From positions 1-23,644 of the forward strand of contig QMMS01000032.1 of NCBI GenBank assembly GCA_003647375.1: a DNA stretch of 23,644 nt. Direction: 5' to 3'. Positions within the stretch are counted from its first letter, which is position 1, and each line of letters opens with the position of its first letter. The notes beneath the pieces are model-generated. The model was not told the DNA's origin. It saw nothing but the letters and a program-made list of their open reading frames with translations, and ran no database searches. The DNA comes from Deltaproteobacteria bacterium (lineage in GTDB: Bacteria; Desulfobacterota; Desulfobacteria; Desulfobacterales; B30-G6). Below, in pieces: positions 7,012 to 15,052 of this stretch. The position numbers and the translations under genes are program-made.

Positions 7012-7172
7012 ACCTGAACTGAGCGATTTTTATCTCGATCTGCACCAATTTCTTGCGGATCAAGGTTTCGCAAAAAGCCTCGACAGATCCACCGGTATGT
7101 CTACGTTTTTTGCGAACCCTCCTCCATCAAGATCTCGGCACATCTCTTCGGAAATAATCACTCAGTTCAGGT
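7012..7172. repeat. 161-bp inverted-repeat element between pfp and the ABC operon
   Basis: ACCTGAACTGAGCGATTTTT at 7012 is mirrored by AATAATCACTCAGTTCAGGT ending at 7172 (18 of 20 complementary). The centre is nearly self-complementary: GGTTTCGCAAAAA (about 7072-7084) faces TTTTTTGCGAACC (about 7108-7120), with GACAGAT and ATGTCTA further in. There is no coding capacity. The rest of 6875-7268 is the pfp promoter and leader and an AT-rich run up to the binding-protein gene, for which I found no convincing promoter. Confidence 0.8.
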
Positions 7173-7268
7173 ATTAATATTTTTCGCCATTTCATTCGAT
7201 TTTGGAAAAAACGCGTTGTGCAGCGTTTACTGGTATTGGATGACATTCAAACAAAAAGGAGGTTGCAA

Positions 7269-8096
7269 ATGAAAAAGGGTTTATTGTTCGGATTGGCTGT
7301 ATTCCTGTTCGCAGGGATTTTTTTCTCCACCACGGCCATGAGTGCCGACATTGAACTGGCAAAAAAGTCTCATGTTGAAAAAATTCTTCAAAGAGGGGAA
7401 TTGCGTGTTGGTTTCGAATCCGGTTATGTGCCCTTTGAAATGACGGATAAAAAGGGTAACTTCATCGGTTTTGACATGGATTTCGGCAGAAGGCTCGCCA
7501 AATCAATGGGTGTAAAGTTCGTACCCGTCAACACCGCTTGGGACGGCATCATTCCCGCCCTCATGACCGATAAGTTCGATATTATCATGGGCGGTATGAC
7601 CATTACGCAGGAAAGAAATCTCAAGATTCTTTTTGCGGATCCTTACATCGTAGTGGGACAATCCATTCTGCTGAACAAAAAGCATGAAGGAAAAGTTCTG
7701 TCCTTCAAAGACCTGAATGATCCTAAATTTATCCTGACATCCAGGATGGGTACCACCGGCGAGCAGGCCATAAAGAAATACATCCCAAAAGCCACCTACA
7801 AAGGATTTGAATCCGAAGCAGAGGCCGGCCTGGAAGTTATCAACGGCAAGGCCGATGCCTTGGTCTACGATCTGCCTTTCTGTGGTTTCCTCTATGGCAG
7901 CCAGGGCAGAGGAAAAACCGTTTTCCTGAACGAGCCGTTTACGTATGAGCCGCTGGCATGGGCCATCAATAAAGGCGATCCGGACTTCCTCAACTATCTG
8001 AATAATTTCCTGCGGCAATCCAAAGGAGACGGATTCTATGAAAGAATATACGACAAGTGGATCATAGGCTCTGACTGGAAAAAGGAACTCCAGTAA
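7269..8096 (+). CDS. Polar amino-acid ABC transporter, periplasmic binding protein
   Basis: 275 residues of the SBP_bac_3 family. The first 26 residues form a classic Sec signal (MKKG, hydrophobic stretch, cleavage expected after AMSA). The mature part opens with VEKILQRGELRVGFESGYVP, the usual first strand and ligand loop, followed by GFDMDFGRRLA, WDGIIPALMTDKFDIIMGGM and FADPYIVVGQ, all typical of glutamine/arginine/histidine-type receptors. The exact ligand cannot be read. ATG 7269 is chosen because AAAGGAGG lies six bases upstream and the signal peptide starts there. It heads a three-gene operon with permease and ATPase; a hairpin behind it (8130-8172) would let the receptor be made in excess. 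Confidence 0.93.
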   Translation: MKKGLLFGLAVFLFAGIFFSTTAMSADIELAKKSHVEKILQRGELRVGFESGYVPFEMTDKKGNFIGFDMDFGRRLAKSMGVKFVPVNTAWDGIIPALMTDKFDIIMGGMTITQERNLKILFADPYIVVGQSILLNKKHEGKVLSFKDLNDPKFILTSRMGTTGEQAIKKYIPKATYKGFESEAEAGLEVINGKADALVYDLPFCGFLYGSQGRGKTVFLNEPFTYEPLAWAINKGDPDFLNYLNNFLRQSKGDGFYERIYDKWIIGSDWKKELQ

Positions 8097-8129
8097 TCAT
8101 CGAATTGTCAAGATAATTGATTAACAGTA

Positions 8130-8172
8130 AACAGGCTGGCTATCTTCATTCTATGGGTGGCCGGCCTGTTTT
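8130..8172 (+). terminator. Attenuating hairpin after the binding-protein gene
   Basis: AACAGGCTGGC (8130-8140) pairs with GCCGGCCTGTT (8160-8170), giving a stable GC stem with a 19-base loop and a short T-run. It lies between the receptor and permease genes, where partial termination is common in ABC operons. Confidence 0.65.
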
Positions 8173-8217
8173 GTAAGAAACCCTATTCTTAAAATTTAAA
8201 ACGCTCATCACAGGTTA

Positions 8218-9243
8218 TTGAAAAAGAAAACTATGAACGCAACCGGGAAAAATCAACGGGCAATTAGACCTGCTTCATACAATATGTGGGTAGGCGTATT
8301 CGTTGTGTTTATACTATTTGTGGCCGGGCTTTTTTTGTATGCGACACAGAAAATCGAATATGTTTGGCGCTGGAATCGCATGCCTATTTACTTTGTCTAC
8401 CAAGACACGATTGAGATCAATTCCGAAATCGCAGGTGAAGTTGACACGATTGTCAGGAAAGCAGAGGAAACCACGGTTGCGGTTAAAGGCGAAACGGAAA
8501 CCGTTTTATACACGGTCCCGACAGAAGGCTTAGCAGTTGTCGAAGGGGAGATCATATCTCTCGGAGATAATATAGGCGTATATGAAAAATGGAAACCCGG
8601 TTTGCTGTTGATCGGCCTATGGCTAACGCTGAAACTGAGCCTCATGGCTACAATTTTTGGTATTCTTATCGGTGTGGCAGGGGGACTTGCAAGAATTTCA
8701 TCGAATCCGGCCTTAAAATGGACAGTCATCATCTATGTTGAAATTATACGCGGATCACCGTTGATGGTACAAATTCTCATCTGGTATTTTGTCCTTGGAA
8801 CGGTTATCAACGACATCCTTGCCACGTATGGCCTGGGACGGCTTTCCGCCTTCTGGTACGGCGTTGCCTCACTATCCTGTTTTGCCGGCGCCTACGTTAC
8901 GGAAATTGTCAGAGCCGGCATACAATCTATTCATCGCGGTCAGACCGAAGCAGCAAGATCGCTGGGCATGACCTATGCCCAGTCTATGCGGTACATTATT
9001 CTACCTCAGGCGCTTCGACGCATTCTGCCGCCCCTTGCGGGACAATTTATCAGCCTCATCAAAGACTCGTCGCTTTTAGGTATTATCGCCATTCGCGAAT
9101 TGACCAAAGCAGCAAGAGAGGCCGTATCGGCCAGTCTGCAGCCGTTTGAAATCTACCTGGTCGTGGCGGTACTTTATCTGGTTTTGACCTTTTCCCTTTC
9201 CATGTTCGTTCAACACCTTGAGAGGAGGAGTGCCATAAAGTGA
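8218..9243 (+). CDS. Polar amino-acid ABC transporter, permease with extracytoplasmic insert
   Basis: About 341 residues of the HisM/GlnP permease class. TM1 is at about 24-43. A polar, beta-rich stretch of about 80 residues follows (about 45-127) before the conserved [20 protein letters not shown] segment that normally comes soon after the N-terminus. Further membrane segments follow at about 166-195, 210-232, 275-295 and 312-331. The EAA loop that docks the ATPase is [20 protein letters not shown] (244-263). The insert is unusual for the family, and its [12 protein letters not shown] start recalls biotinyl/lipoyl-like barrels only faintly. The start is unsure: TTG 8218 has a weak AGG nearby, and ATG 8233 is an alternative with no clear ribosome site. 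The stop overlaps the ATPase start by 4 bp. Confidence 0.9.
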   Translation: MKKKTMNATGKNQRAIRPASYNMWVGVFVVFILFVAGLFLYATQKIEYVWRWNRMPIYFVYQDTIEINSEIAGEVDTIVRKAEETTVAVKGETETVLYTVPTEGLAVVEGEIISLGDNIGVYEKWKPGLLLIGLWLTLKLSLMATIFGILIGVAGGLARISSNPALKWTVIIYVEIIRGSPLMVQILIWYFVLGTVINDILATYGLGRLSAFWYGVASLSCFAGAYVTEIVRAGIQSIHRGQTEAARSLGMTYAQSMRYIILPQALRRILPPLAGQFISLIKDSSLLGIIAIRELTKAAREAVSASLQPFEIYLVVAVLYLVLTFSLSMFVQHLERRSAIK

Positions 9244-9971
9244 TTGATGTTCAAAACATTTACAAGACTTTCTTTGTACCGCATGAAGTCAAAGCGCTTG
9301 TCGATGTATCCTGTAAAATAAAGGCCGGCGAAGTCGTGGTTGTCTGCGGACCTTCCGGGTCGGGGAAAAGCACCCTGTTACGATGCATGAACCGGCTTGA
9401 AAGAGCGGAATCAGGCCATATCGTCATTGACGGCATCGATGTTCTCAGCCCGAAAACCAATATCAATAAAGTCCGTGCTGAAGTGGGAATGGTCTTCCAG
9501 TCCTTCAATCTTTTTCCCCATAAAAACGTTTATGAGAACGTTACTATAGCCCAGCTCGTGGTCAGAAAAAGATCCAAGCAGGACACCCGGGAAAAAACCA
9601 ATTTCCTCCTTGATAAAGTCGGAATTTCCGACAAGGCAAAGGCCTACCCGGACAATCTTTCCGGGGGGCAACAGCAGCGTGTCGCCATTGCCCGGGCATT
9701 GGCCATGGATCCGAAGGTGATACTGTTTGATGAACCCACGTCAGCCCTGGACCCGGAAATGATCGGTGAGGTCCTCGATGTCATGAAAACACTGGCGCAA
9801 GAAGGCATGACCATGGTTGTGGTCACGCACGAGATGGGATTTGCCAAAGAAGTGGCAGACCGCGTTATATTTATGGATGCCGGTGCCGTTGTCGAGGTGG
9901 GTACACCCGAGCATTTTTTCGAAAACCCAGAACACGACCGGACCAAGCTATTCTTGAGCCAGATTCTTTAA
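9240..9971 (+). CDS. Polar amino-acid ABC transporter, ATP-binding protein
   Basis: 243 residues, full length for the GlnQ/HisP class. Walker A GPSGSGKS (37-44), Q-loop Q87, signature LSGGQQQR (140-147), Walker [10 protein letters not shown] (160-168) and switch histidine H197 are all intact, so it should be an active ATPase on the cytoplasmic side of the permease. Start is GTG 9240 inside the permease stop (GTGA overlap), with the strong ribosome site GGAGGAG nine bases upstream within the permease gene. This is the last gene of the operon; the mini-hairpin array starts shortly after its stop. Confidence 0.94.
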   Translation: MIDVQNIYKTFFVPHEVKALVDVSCKIKAGEVVVVCGPSGSGKSTLLRCMNRLERAESGHIVIDGIDVLSPKTNINKVRAEVGMVFQSFNLFPHKNVYENVTIAQLVVRKRSKQDTREKTNFLLDKVGISDKAKAYPDNLSGGQQQRVAIARALAMDPKVILFDEPTSALDPEMIGEVLDVMKTLAQEGMTMVVVTHEMGFAKEVADRVIFMDAGAVVEVGTPEHFFENPEHDRTKLFLSQIL

Positions 9972-9974
9972 CCT

Positions 9975-10074
9975 GCTTCGCGTCACATGCACTTCGTGCG
10001 TTATTATGCCCTACGGGCGTCATTTACACTTCGTGTGACATTTGTCCTATCGGACGATATTTGCGCTTCGCGCG
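9975..10074. repeat. Array of mini-hairpins, about 18.5-bp pitch
   Basis: Five clear short palindromes follow one another: GCACTTCGTGC (9989-9999), GCCCTACGGGC (10008-10018), ACACTTCGTGT (10026-10036), GTCCTATCGGAC (10044-10055) and GCGCTTCGCGC (10063-10073). A decayed one (TGCTTCGCG) precedes them near 9974. Centres are 18 to 19 bases apart. Stems differ while the apex is CTTCG, CTACG or CTATCG, and spacers are similar (ttattat, catttac, acattt, atattt). It is not a CRISPR array, since the repeated feature is structure rather than sequence. Confidence 0.85.
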
Positions 10075-10191
10075 TAATTCATTGTAGCTCTTAGCTGAAC
10101 CTAAAACTTAGCACTTAAAACCTAAAACTGATTGTTAAATCCACATCTTGTGTCTAAAATCCGAATTTGGCACTCTCCCTTGTGTTTTTTC

Positions 10192-10220
10192 TTTACATCA
10201 CCCCCATTCCTTGTTATAAA
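10192..10220 (+). promoter_or_regulatory. Candidate sigma70 promoter of smc
   Basis: TTTACA (10192-10197), a 17-base spacer and TATAAA (10215-10220). The expected start near 10227 gives a leader of about 55 nt that contains the hairpin at 10233-10259. Confidence 0.6.
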
Positions 10221-10232
10221 TTCTTATTCACA

Positions 10233-10259
10233 AATAACAATCGCTACACGATTGTTATT
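10233..10259 (+). promoter_or_regulatory. Perfect 11-bp leader hairpin upstream of smc
   Basis: AATAACAATCG and CGATTGTTATT form an uninterrupted stem around CTACA, eight bases before the AGGAGA ribosome site (10268-10273). It may affect smc translation or mRNA stability; this is inferred from position only. Confidence 0.65.
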
Positions 10260-10282
10260 ACCGTATCAGGAGAACACCTTTC

Positions 10283-13200
10283 ATGAAGCTGAAAAAATTG
10301 GAAATACTGGGATTCAAGTCTTTTCCGGAAAAGGCGGCCATCGCGTTTCCCCAGGGTATTTCTGCTGTCGTCGGCCCCAATGGCTGCGGCAAAAGCAATA
10401 TTGTTGACGCACTCCGCTGGGTGATGGGTGAACAGAGTGTCAAGCAGCTGCGTGGCAAGCACATGGAAGATGTTATATTTTCCGGCACCAAAGGCAAACC
10501 GCCCTTGAACATGGCCGAAGTCTCCCTGACTTTGCTCAACGACAACGGGTCAGCCCCCGAAGAACTCAAAGACTTCACCGAAATCAACGTAACGAGACGA
10601 CTCTACCGATCAGGAGAGAGTGCCTACTTTATCAATCGACAGCCCTGCCGCTTGAAGGACATCCATAACGTCTTCATGGGAAGTGGTATGGGAGCCAAGA
10701 CCTATGCCGTCATTCAGCAAGGCAACATCGGGATCATTACGGACGCCGGCCCTGATGAGCGGCGCCTGTATATAGAAGAGGCCGCCGGGGTCACGCGATA
10801 CAAGAACCGAAAAAAAGAAGCCCTGCGCAAGGTTGCTTCAACACACCAGAATCTCTTAAGGGTGAGCGACATCATAACGGAAGTCAAACGGCAAATGGCG
10901 GGTCTGAAGCGACAGGCCCGAAAAGCCGAGCGGTATAAAAAATACTCGGACCGGCTCAAGATCCTCAACATTCACCTGGGGATCCATTACTATGATGAAT
11001 ATGCCGAAAAAATAGCCGGCACCAGCCGGCTGCTTCAAACACGAAAAGACGACGATCTCCAGCATACTTCCCAGTTAAAGACAATCGATGCGGCGGTCGA
11101 AGAAATTAAATTGAAACGCTGGGAAAAGAACCAGGAAATATCGGCCCAGAAGTCGCAATCATTCGAGGCCCAGCGTAAAATAGACCGGGTAGAAACGGAC
11201 ATCGGCCACCTGCGCAATGAGATCGAACGGTATGCGCATGAGGTGATCGGACTTGAAACAGCCAAAAACGGCCTGGAAGAAAAAAATACCAGCATCATCG
11301 AAGAGATCGATGTCGTCGAAAAAGAATATACGTCTCTATCTGCCGAAAAAAAAGTGGCCACATCCCAGATCGATGCAAAGCAGGTGGAATATCAGCACAT
11401 ACGCGACCGGCTCACACAACTGAATCAACAGATAGAGGTGAGCAAATCAGCCCTCATGGAGATGGTTGCCGAGGAAGCACGGTACAAAAATACCTACCAG
11501 AATGCCTCCAACAACAAAGAAAATCTGGCCCGGCGGCGGAACCGCATAGACCAGGATATCGAAACTGCCGAACAGCATGTCCAGGAAGCAAAACAATCTG
11601 TTCTGGTACATGAAAAAGATATTTCCCTTCTCCGTGAAAGCCTGACAGTATTAAAAAATAAGCTCACAACCATTGAAAGCCGGGTCAACACCAAAATAGA
11701 AGCCCTGAGCCGTCAGGTTAAACAGACGCAATCTACGGAAATGGAACGTAATCAGATCCGGTCACAGGTCTCGGCGCTGAAGAAATTGTCCGAAAGCTAC
11801 GCCTGGTACCGCGACGGTGTTCAGGCAATTATGCGCATTCACCAGGACCTGCCGGAAAATAAGACGCCAGGTTCTGAAAACCCGGAACCACAGAAATCCG
11901 GGGTCGACACCGGGTTTTCTAAAGATATTATGGGATTGATGGCAGAAGTCATCGAACCGGATCCGACGTACGAAACAGCGGTGGAATCGGTTCTGGGAGA
12001 TGCGTTGCAGTATATCATCGTCAAGGATCAGGACACAGGCATGCAGGCCATCGACTACCTCCAGGCCACAGGCGAGGGCCGGGGCGGTTTTATTCCCATA
12101 CCGGGCATCAAGCCCGTATCGCCGAATACCCAGGACGGCACCGAGTCGTCCCGAAAACTACTGCAGCATGTGTCTGTGAAACCTGGTTTTGAAAATGTCG
12201 CCCATGCGCTCCTGGGACATGTCTTTGTTGCCGACAACCTGACCGCGGCCCGTACCCGTTTCAACCGAAATGGCCGCGTTCAGACGATTGTCACCAAAGA
12301 CGGCAACATCATTTCTCACCAGGGTGTCTTTCTGGGCGGCAGCAAGGAAAAATTGTCCAACATTCTCACCAAAAGACAGGAACTGAAGGGACTGACCCGC
12401 CAGGCGGCACAACTCGACAAGAAAGTTGAATCTGAAAGAAAGGCCCGGGAAGCTCTCGGAAAAGAGGTTCGAAAGCTGGAAGAGACCCTGCAGCAGCATA
12501 TCGAAAAGAAAGAGAATGTCCTGGTTGAAGAAAGAGAGGCCGAAAAAAATCTTTACAAGGCCGCTGAGGAATTGAAACATTCCCGACGCCATCTGGAAAT
12601 GCTGCTCCTCGAGCGGGAACAACTCATCGGAGAAGAAAACAATATCGATGTCGAGATAAGCAAATTTCAAAAGGCCATTACAGAAATAGAGAAAAACGTT
12701 CGCAATGCCCAAAATACCGTCACAGATACCAATCAAAAAATAAGCGGCGTCACGGAGACCCTCGAAAGCGCCAACCAGCAGATTATCGATCTGCGCCTCA
12801 AGCACACGTCACTCATCGCAAGCGTTGAAAACAACCATAATACCCTGAGACGTCTAAAGGATTTCTGGCAGGATGGTTTAAAAAGACTGGAGCAGCTCAC
12901 CCGGGACATCACCATCAAAAAAGAAAAACGCATCGCATTGAAGGAAAACAACAAGCACTTAGATGACGAACTGTCCCAAATGTATACGCAGTTCAAACAA
13001 CTCAAAGAGGTACTTCAACAGAACGAGGCAGATTACCTGACCATTGACGAAGAGTTACAGGAAAAAGACGGTATTGTTTCGAACATCCAGAAGGCCAGGG
13101 AAACCACGCTCCAGAATATTCGCCTGCTTGAACTGGAGCAGTCACAGCAGACCATCAAACAGGAGAATATCGCCAACCGCCTCCAGGAAAAATACTTTCA

Positions 13201-13921
13201 GACTATCGACCAGCTGAGGCTACAGGTTGAAAAAATGCCTGAGGGCACCCCCTTGCCGGTCAGAGACATGGAAGAAGAAAAAGAAAGCCTGGGATCCAGA
13301 ATTGCCAGAATCGGGGACGTCAACTTGGGTGCCATCGATGAATACGATGAGCTGAAAACCCGCTACGATTTTCTCATCGAACAGCAGGAAGACCTTGACA
13401 CGGCCATCCAGGATCTTCACAAGGTCATCAAAAAAATCAACCGGATTACCCAGGAGCGTTTCATCAACACGTTTAATGCCGTCAATGAAAAACTTGCCGA
13501 AGTCTTTCCACGTCTGTTCGAGGGCGGCACGGCCAAACTGATCCTGACAGACCCGGACAAGCCCCTGGAGACGGGTGTGGAATATATGATTCACCCGCCA
13601 GGCAAAAAACTGACGCGCATGAGTCTCCTCTCGGGTGGCGAGAAGGCCATGTCCGCCATCGCTTTTATCTTCTCCATTTTCCTTATAAAGCCGACGTCTT
13701 TCTGTCTCATGGATGAAATCGACGCCCCCCTGGACGATGCCAACGTTTTCCGCTTCAATGACCTGTTGAAGGTGATCGGCCGGAAATCGCAGATCATCAT
13801 GATCACTCACAACAAACGATCCATGGAATTCGCAGACACCCTGTTTGGTATCACCATGGGCGAAAAAGGCGTGTCCAAGGTTGTCTCGGTGAACTTCGAC
13901 AGGCAGGCGCAGGCCAACTAA
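10283..13921 (+). CDS. smc: Chromosome segregation ATPase SMC
   Basis: 1212 residues, normal for bacterial SMC, the condensin core ATPase that with ScpA/ScpB compacts and helps separate chromosomes. The N-terminal head has Walker A GPNGCGKS (31-38). A long coiled coil follows, then a hinge at about 530-690 (MGLMAEVIEPDPTYETAVES, GRGGFIPI, VFLGGSKEKLSN), a second coiled coil, and the C-terminal head with signature LSGGEK (1116-1121) and Walker B LMDEIDAPLDDAN (D1144, E1145). All catalytic motifs are intact. ATG 10283 has AGGAGA ten bases upstream and gives the standard KLKKLEILGFKSF beginning. ftsY follows after about 107 bp, an arrangement known in other proteobacteria. Confidence 0.97.
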   Translation: MKLKKLEILGFKSFPEKAAIAFPQGISAVVGPNGCGKSNIVDALRWVMGEQSVKQLRGKHMEDVIFSGTKGKPPLNMAEVSLTLLNDNGSAPEELKDFTEINVTRRLYRSGESAYFINRQPCRLKDIHNVFMGSGMGAKTYAVIQQGNIGIITDAGPDERRLYIEEAAGVTRYKNRKKEALRKVASTHQNLLRVSDIITEVKRQMAGLKRQARKAERYKKYSDRLKILNIHLGIHYYDEYAEKIAGTSRLLQTRKDDDLQHTSQLKTIDAAVEEIKLKRWEKNQEISAQKSQSFEAQRKIDRVETDIGHLRNEIERYAHEVIGLETAKNGLEEKNTSIIEEIDVVEKEYTSLSAEKKVATSQIDAKQVEYQHIRDRLTQLNQQIEVSKSALMEMVAEEARYKNTYQNASNNKENLARRRNRIDQDIETAEQHVQEAKQSVLVHEKDISLLRESLTVLKNKLTTIESRVNTKIEALSRQVKQTQSTEMERNQIRSQVSALKKLSESYAWYRDGVQAIMRIHQDLPENKTPGSENPEPQKSGVDTGFSKDIMGLMAEVIEPDPTYETAVESVLGDALQYIIVKDQDTGMQAIDYLQATGEGRGGFIPIPGIKPVSPNTQDGTESSRKLLQHVSVKPGFENVAHALLGHVFVADNLTAARTRFNRNGRVQTIVTKDGNIISHQGVFLGGSKEKLSNILTKRQELKGLTRQAAQLDKKVESERKAREALGKEVRKLEETLQQHIEKKENVLVEEREAEKNLYKAAEELKHSRRHLEMLLLEREQLIGEENNIDVEISKFQKAITEIEKNVRNAQNTVTDTNQKISGVTETLESANQQIIDLRLKHTSLIASVENNHNTLRRLKDFWQDGLKRLEQLTRDITIKKEKRIALKENNKHLDDELSQMYTQFKQLKEVLQQNEADYLTIDEELQEKDGIVSNIQKARETTLQNIRLLELEQSQQTIKQENIANRLQEKYFQTIDQLRLQVEKMPEGTPLPVRDMEEEKESLGSRIARIGDVNLGAIDEYDELKTRYDFLIEQQEDLDTAIQDLHKVIKKINRITQERFINTFNAVNEKLAEVFPRLFEGGTAKLILTDPDKPLETGVEYMIHPPGKKLTRMSLLSGGEKAMSAIAFIFSIFLIKPTSFCLMDEIDAPLDDANVFRFNDLLKVIGRKSQIIMITHNKRSMEFADTLFGITMGEKGVSKVVSVNFDRQAQAN

Positions 13922-13939
13922 CTAATCAGGCAGACAGGC

Positions 13940-13990
13940 TGTAGGCTATTAGACTGTAGGTTATGCGTGTAAAACGCCTAACAGCCTACA
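13940..13990 (+). repeat. Inverted repeat between smc and ftsY
   Basis: TGTAGGCTATTAG (13940-13952) pairs with CTAACAGCCTACA (13978-13990), 12 of 13, with a small inner stem GCGT/ACGC. The arms are made of near-repeats (CTGTAGG occurs twice on the left). No T-run follows. It may separate or tune smc and ftsY expression. Confidence 0.65.
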
Positions 13991-14028
13991 AAAATCCTAA
14001 ACAACCTGGAGTGAGTAAAATAATTTTT

Positions 14029-14964
14029 ATGAACGTAAATCCATCAACCCACTCAGATAAAAAAGGTTTTTTCAGTCGTCTCAAGCAAGGACTCTCCAAG
14101 ACACGCGAAATCCTCACCACAGACATCGACGAACTCTTTACGGGCAACCGAAAGATAGACGACGAGCTATTGGAAGAACTGGAAGAGATGCTGATCACCT
14201 CCGATATCGGCGTGTCCACCGCCATGGACATCATGGATACGATCTCCAAAGACGCTTCCGAAATCAAAAACGCCCATGACCTCAAACAGGTTCTCAAGGA
14301 TATAATCGGCGGCATTATCGGTCAATCAACGCCCATCCAAGAGACTGCGCCGGCAAAACCCCACGTTGTCATGGTTGTGGGTGTCAACGGTGTGGGTAAA
14401 ACCACCACCATCGGCAAACTAGCGGCAAGGCAGACCGCCCAGGGTAAGAAAGTGCTTATTGCAGCGGCCGACACTTTCCGTGCTGCTGCCATCGAGCAGC
14501 TCACGATCTGGGCCGAAAGGGCACACGCCGACATCGTCAAACATAAGGACAATGCTGACCCCTCGGCCGTCGTCTTCGACAGTATCGAAGCTGCGCTTTC
14601 ACGCAATATGGATATTGTTTACATCGATACGGCAGGCAGGCTTCACACGAAAATAAACCTGATGGAAGAGATCAAGAAGATCAAACGGACCATTGCTAAA
14701 AAATTACCCCAAGCCCCCCACGAAATCCTCTTGGTGCTGGATGCCACCACCGGTCAAAATGCCATCTCCCAGACCACACTGTTCAACGAGGCCCTGGACA
14801 TCACCGGCCTCGCCCTCACCAAGCTGGACGGCACTGCCAAAGGCGGTATTGCCGTGAGTATCTGCAGCACGTTGAATATCCCTCTGAAATATATCGGTGT
14901 GGGGGAACAGATCGACGACCTGCAGGATTTCGATCCCGAGGCGTTTGTGGAAGCGCTCTTCTAA
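14029..14964 (+). CDS. ftsY: Signal recognition particle receptor FtsY
   Basis: 311 residues. FtsY is the SRP receptor GTPase that brings ribosomes making membrane proteins to the Sec translocon. A short N-terminal region precedes the N domain, and there is no long acidic A domain as in E. coli. The helical N domain (about 12-100) is followed by the G domain with G1 GVNGVGKT (118-125), DTFRAAA (148-154), G3 DTAGR (200-204) and G4 TKLDGTAKGG (264-273). All GTPase motifs are intact. I start at ATG 14029, with GGAGTGAG about 13 bases upstream. The in-frame ATG at 13963 lies inside a hairpin, lacks a ribosome site and would add 22 atypical residues. GTG 14011 is a less likely alternative. Confidence 0.95.
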   Translation: MNVNPSTHSDKKGFFSRLKQGLSKTREILTTDIDELFTGNRKIDDELLEELEEMLITSDIGVSTAMDIMDTISKDASEIKNAHDLKQVLKDIIGGIIGQSTPIQETAPAKPHVVMVVGVNGVGKTTTIGKLAARQTAQGKKVLIAAADTFRAAAIEQLTIWAERAHADIVKHKDNADPSAVVFDSIEAALSRNMDIVYIDTAGRLHTKINLMEEIKKIKRTIAKKLPQAPHEILLVLDATTGQNAISQTTLFNEALDITGLALTKLDGTAKGGIAVSICSTLNIPLKYIGVGEQIDDLQDFDPEAFVEALF

Positions 14965-14994
14965 TGTCATATTGTGGAATCGTTTTTGCTATCC

Positions 14995-15010
14995 CAACGC
15001 ATCGGCGTTG
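14995..15010 (+). other. Small hairpin between ftsY and the KAS III gene
   Basis: CAACGC and GCGTTG pair around ATCG. An AT-rich stretch follows, but the T-run is 12 bases away, so it is a weak terminator candidate only. Confidence 0.35.
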
Positions 15011-15052
15011 CGATATATATATTTTTCGGACTTTTAAAAAATAAGGACCATC

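Larger units (their letters stand above)
9972..10282. other. Gene-free stretch between the ABC operon and smc
   Basis: It contains the mini-hairpin array (9975-10074), a low-complexity run with 7-base units (CCTAAAA, CTTAGCA, CTTAAAA, CCTAAAA at about 10099-10126), the smc promoter (10192-10220) and a perfect hairpin in the smc leader (10233-10259). Confidence 0.75.

Noticed and set aside
6905..7268. Riboswitch or T-box leader upstream of the amino-acid ABC operon
   Set aside because: The palindromic segment there is a self-contained inverted-repeat element, with no recognisable riboswitch core or antiterminator next to the gene.
9975..10074. Possible CRISPR array (regular spacing of short repeats)
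   Set aside because: The repeated units share structure and apex but not sequence, units are about 11 bp, spacers are nearly alike and AT-rich, and no cas gene is near.
10099..10126. Telomere-like repeat as evidence of a linear replicon end
   Set aside because: The units are few, degenerate and internal, flanked by ordinary operons on both sides.
12158..12805. Open frame of 215 codons opposite smc
   Set aside because: Leu/Phe-rich translation is what the antisense of a Glu/Lys-rich coiled coil gives; no independent support.
13963..14028. Upstream start for FtsY
   Set aside because: The ATG is inside a hairpin loop, has no ribosome site and would add 22 residues unlike FtsY N-termini.
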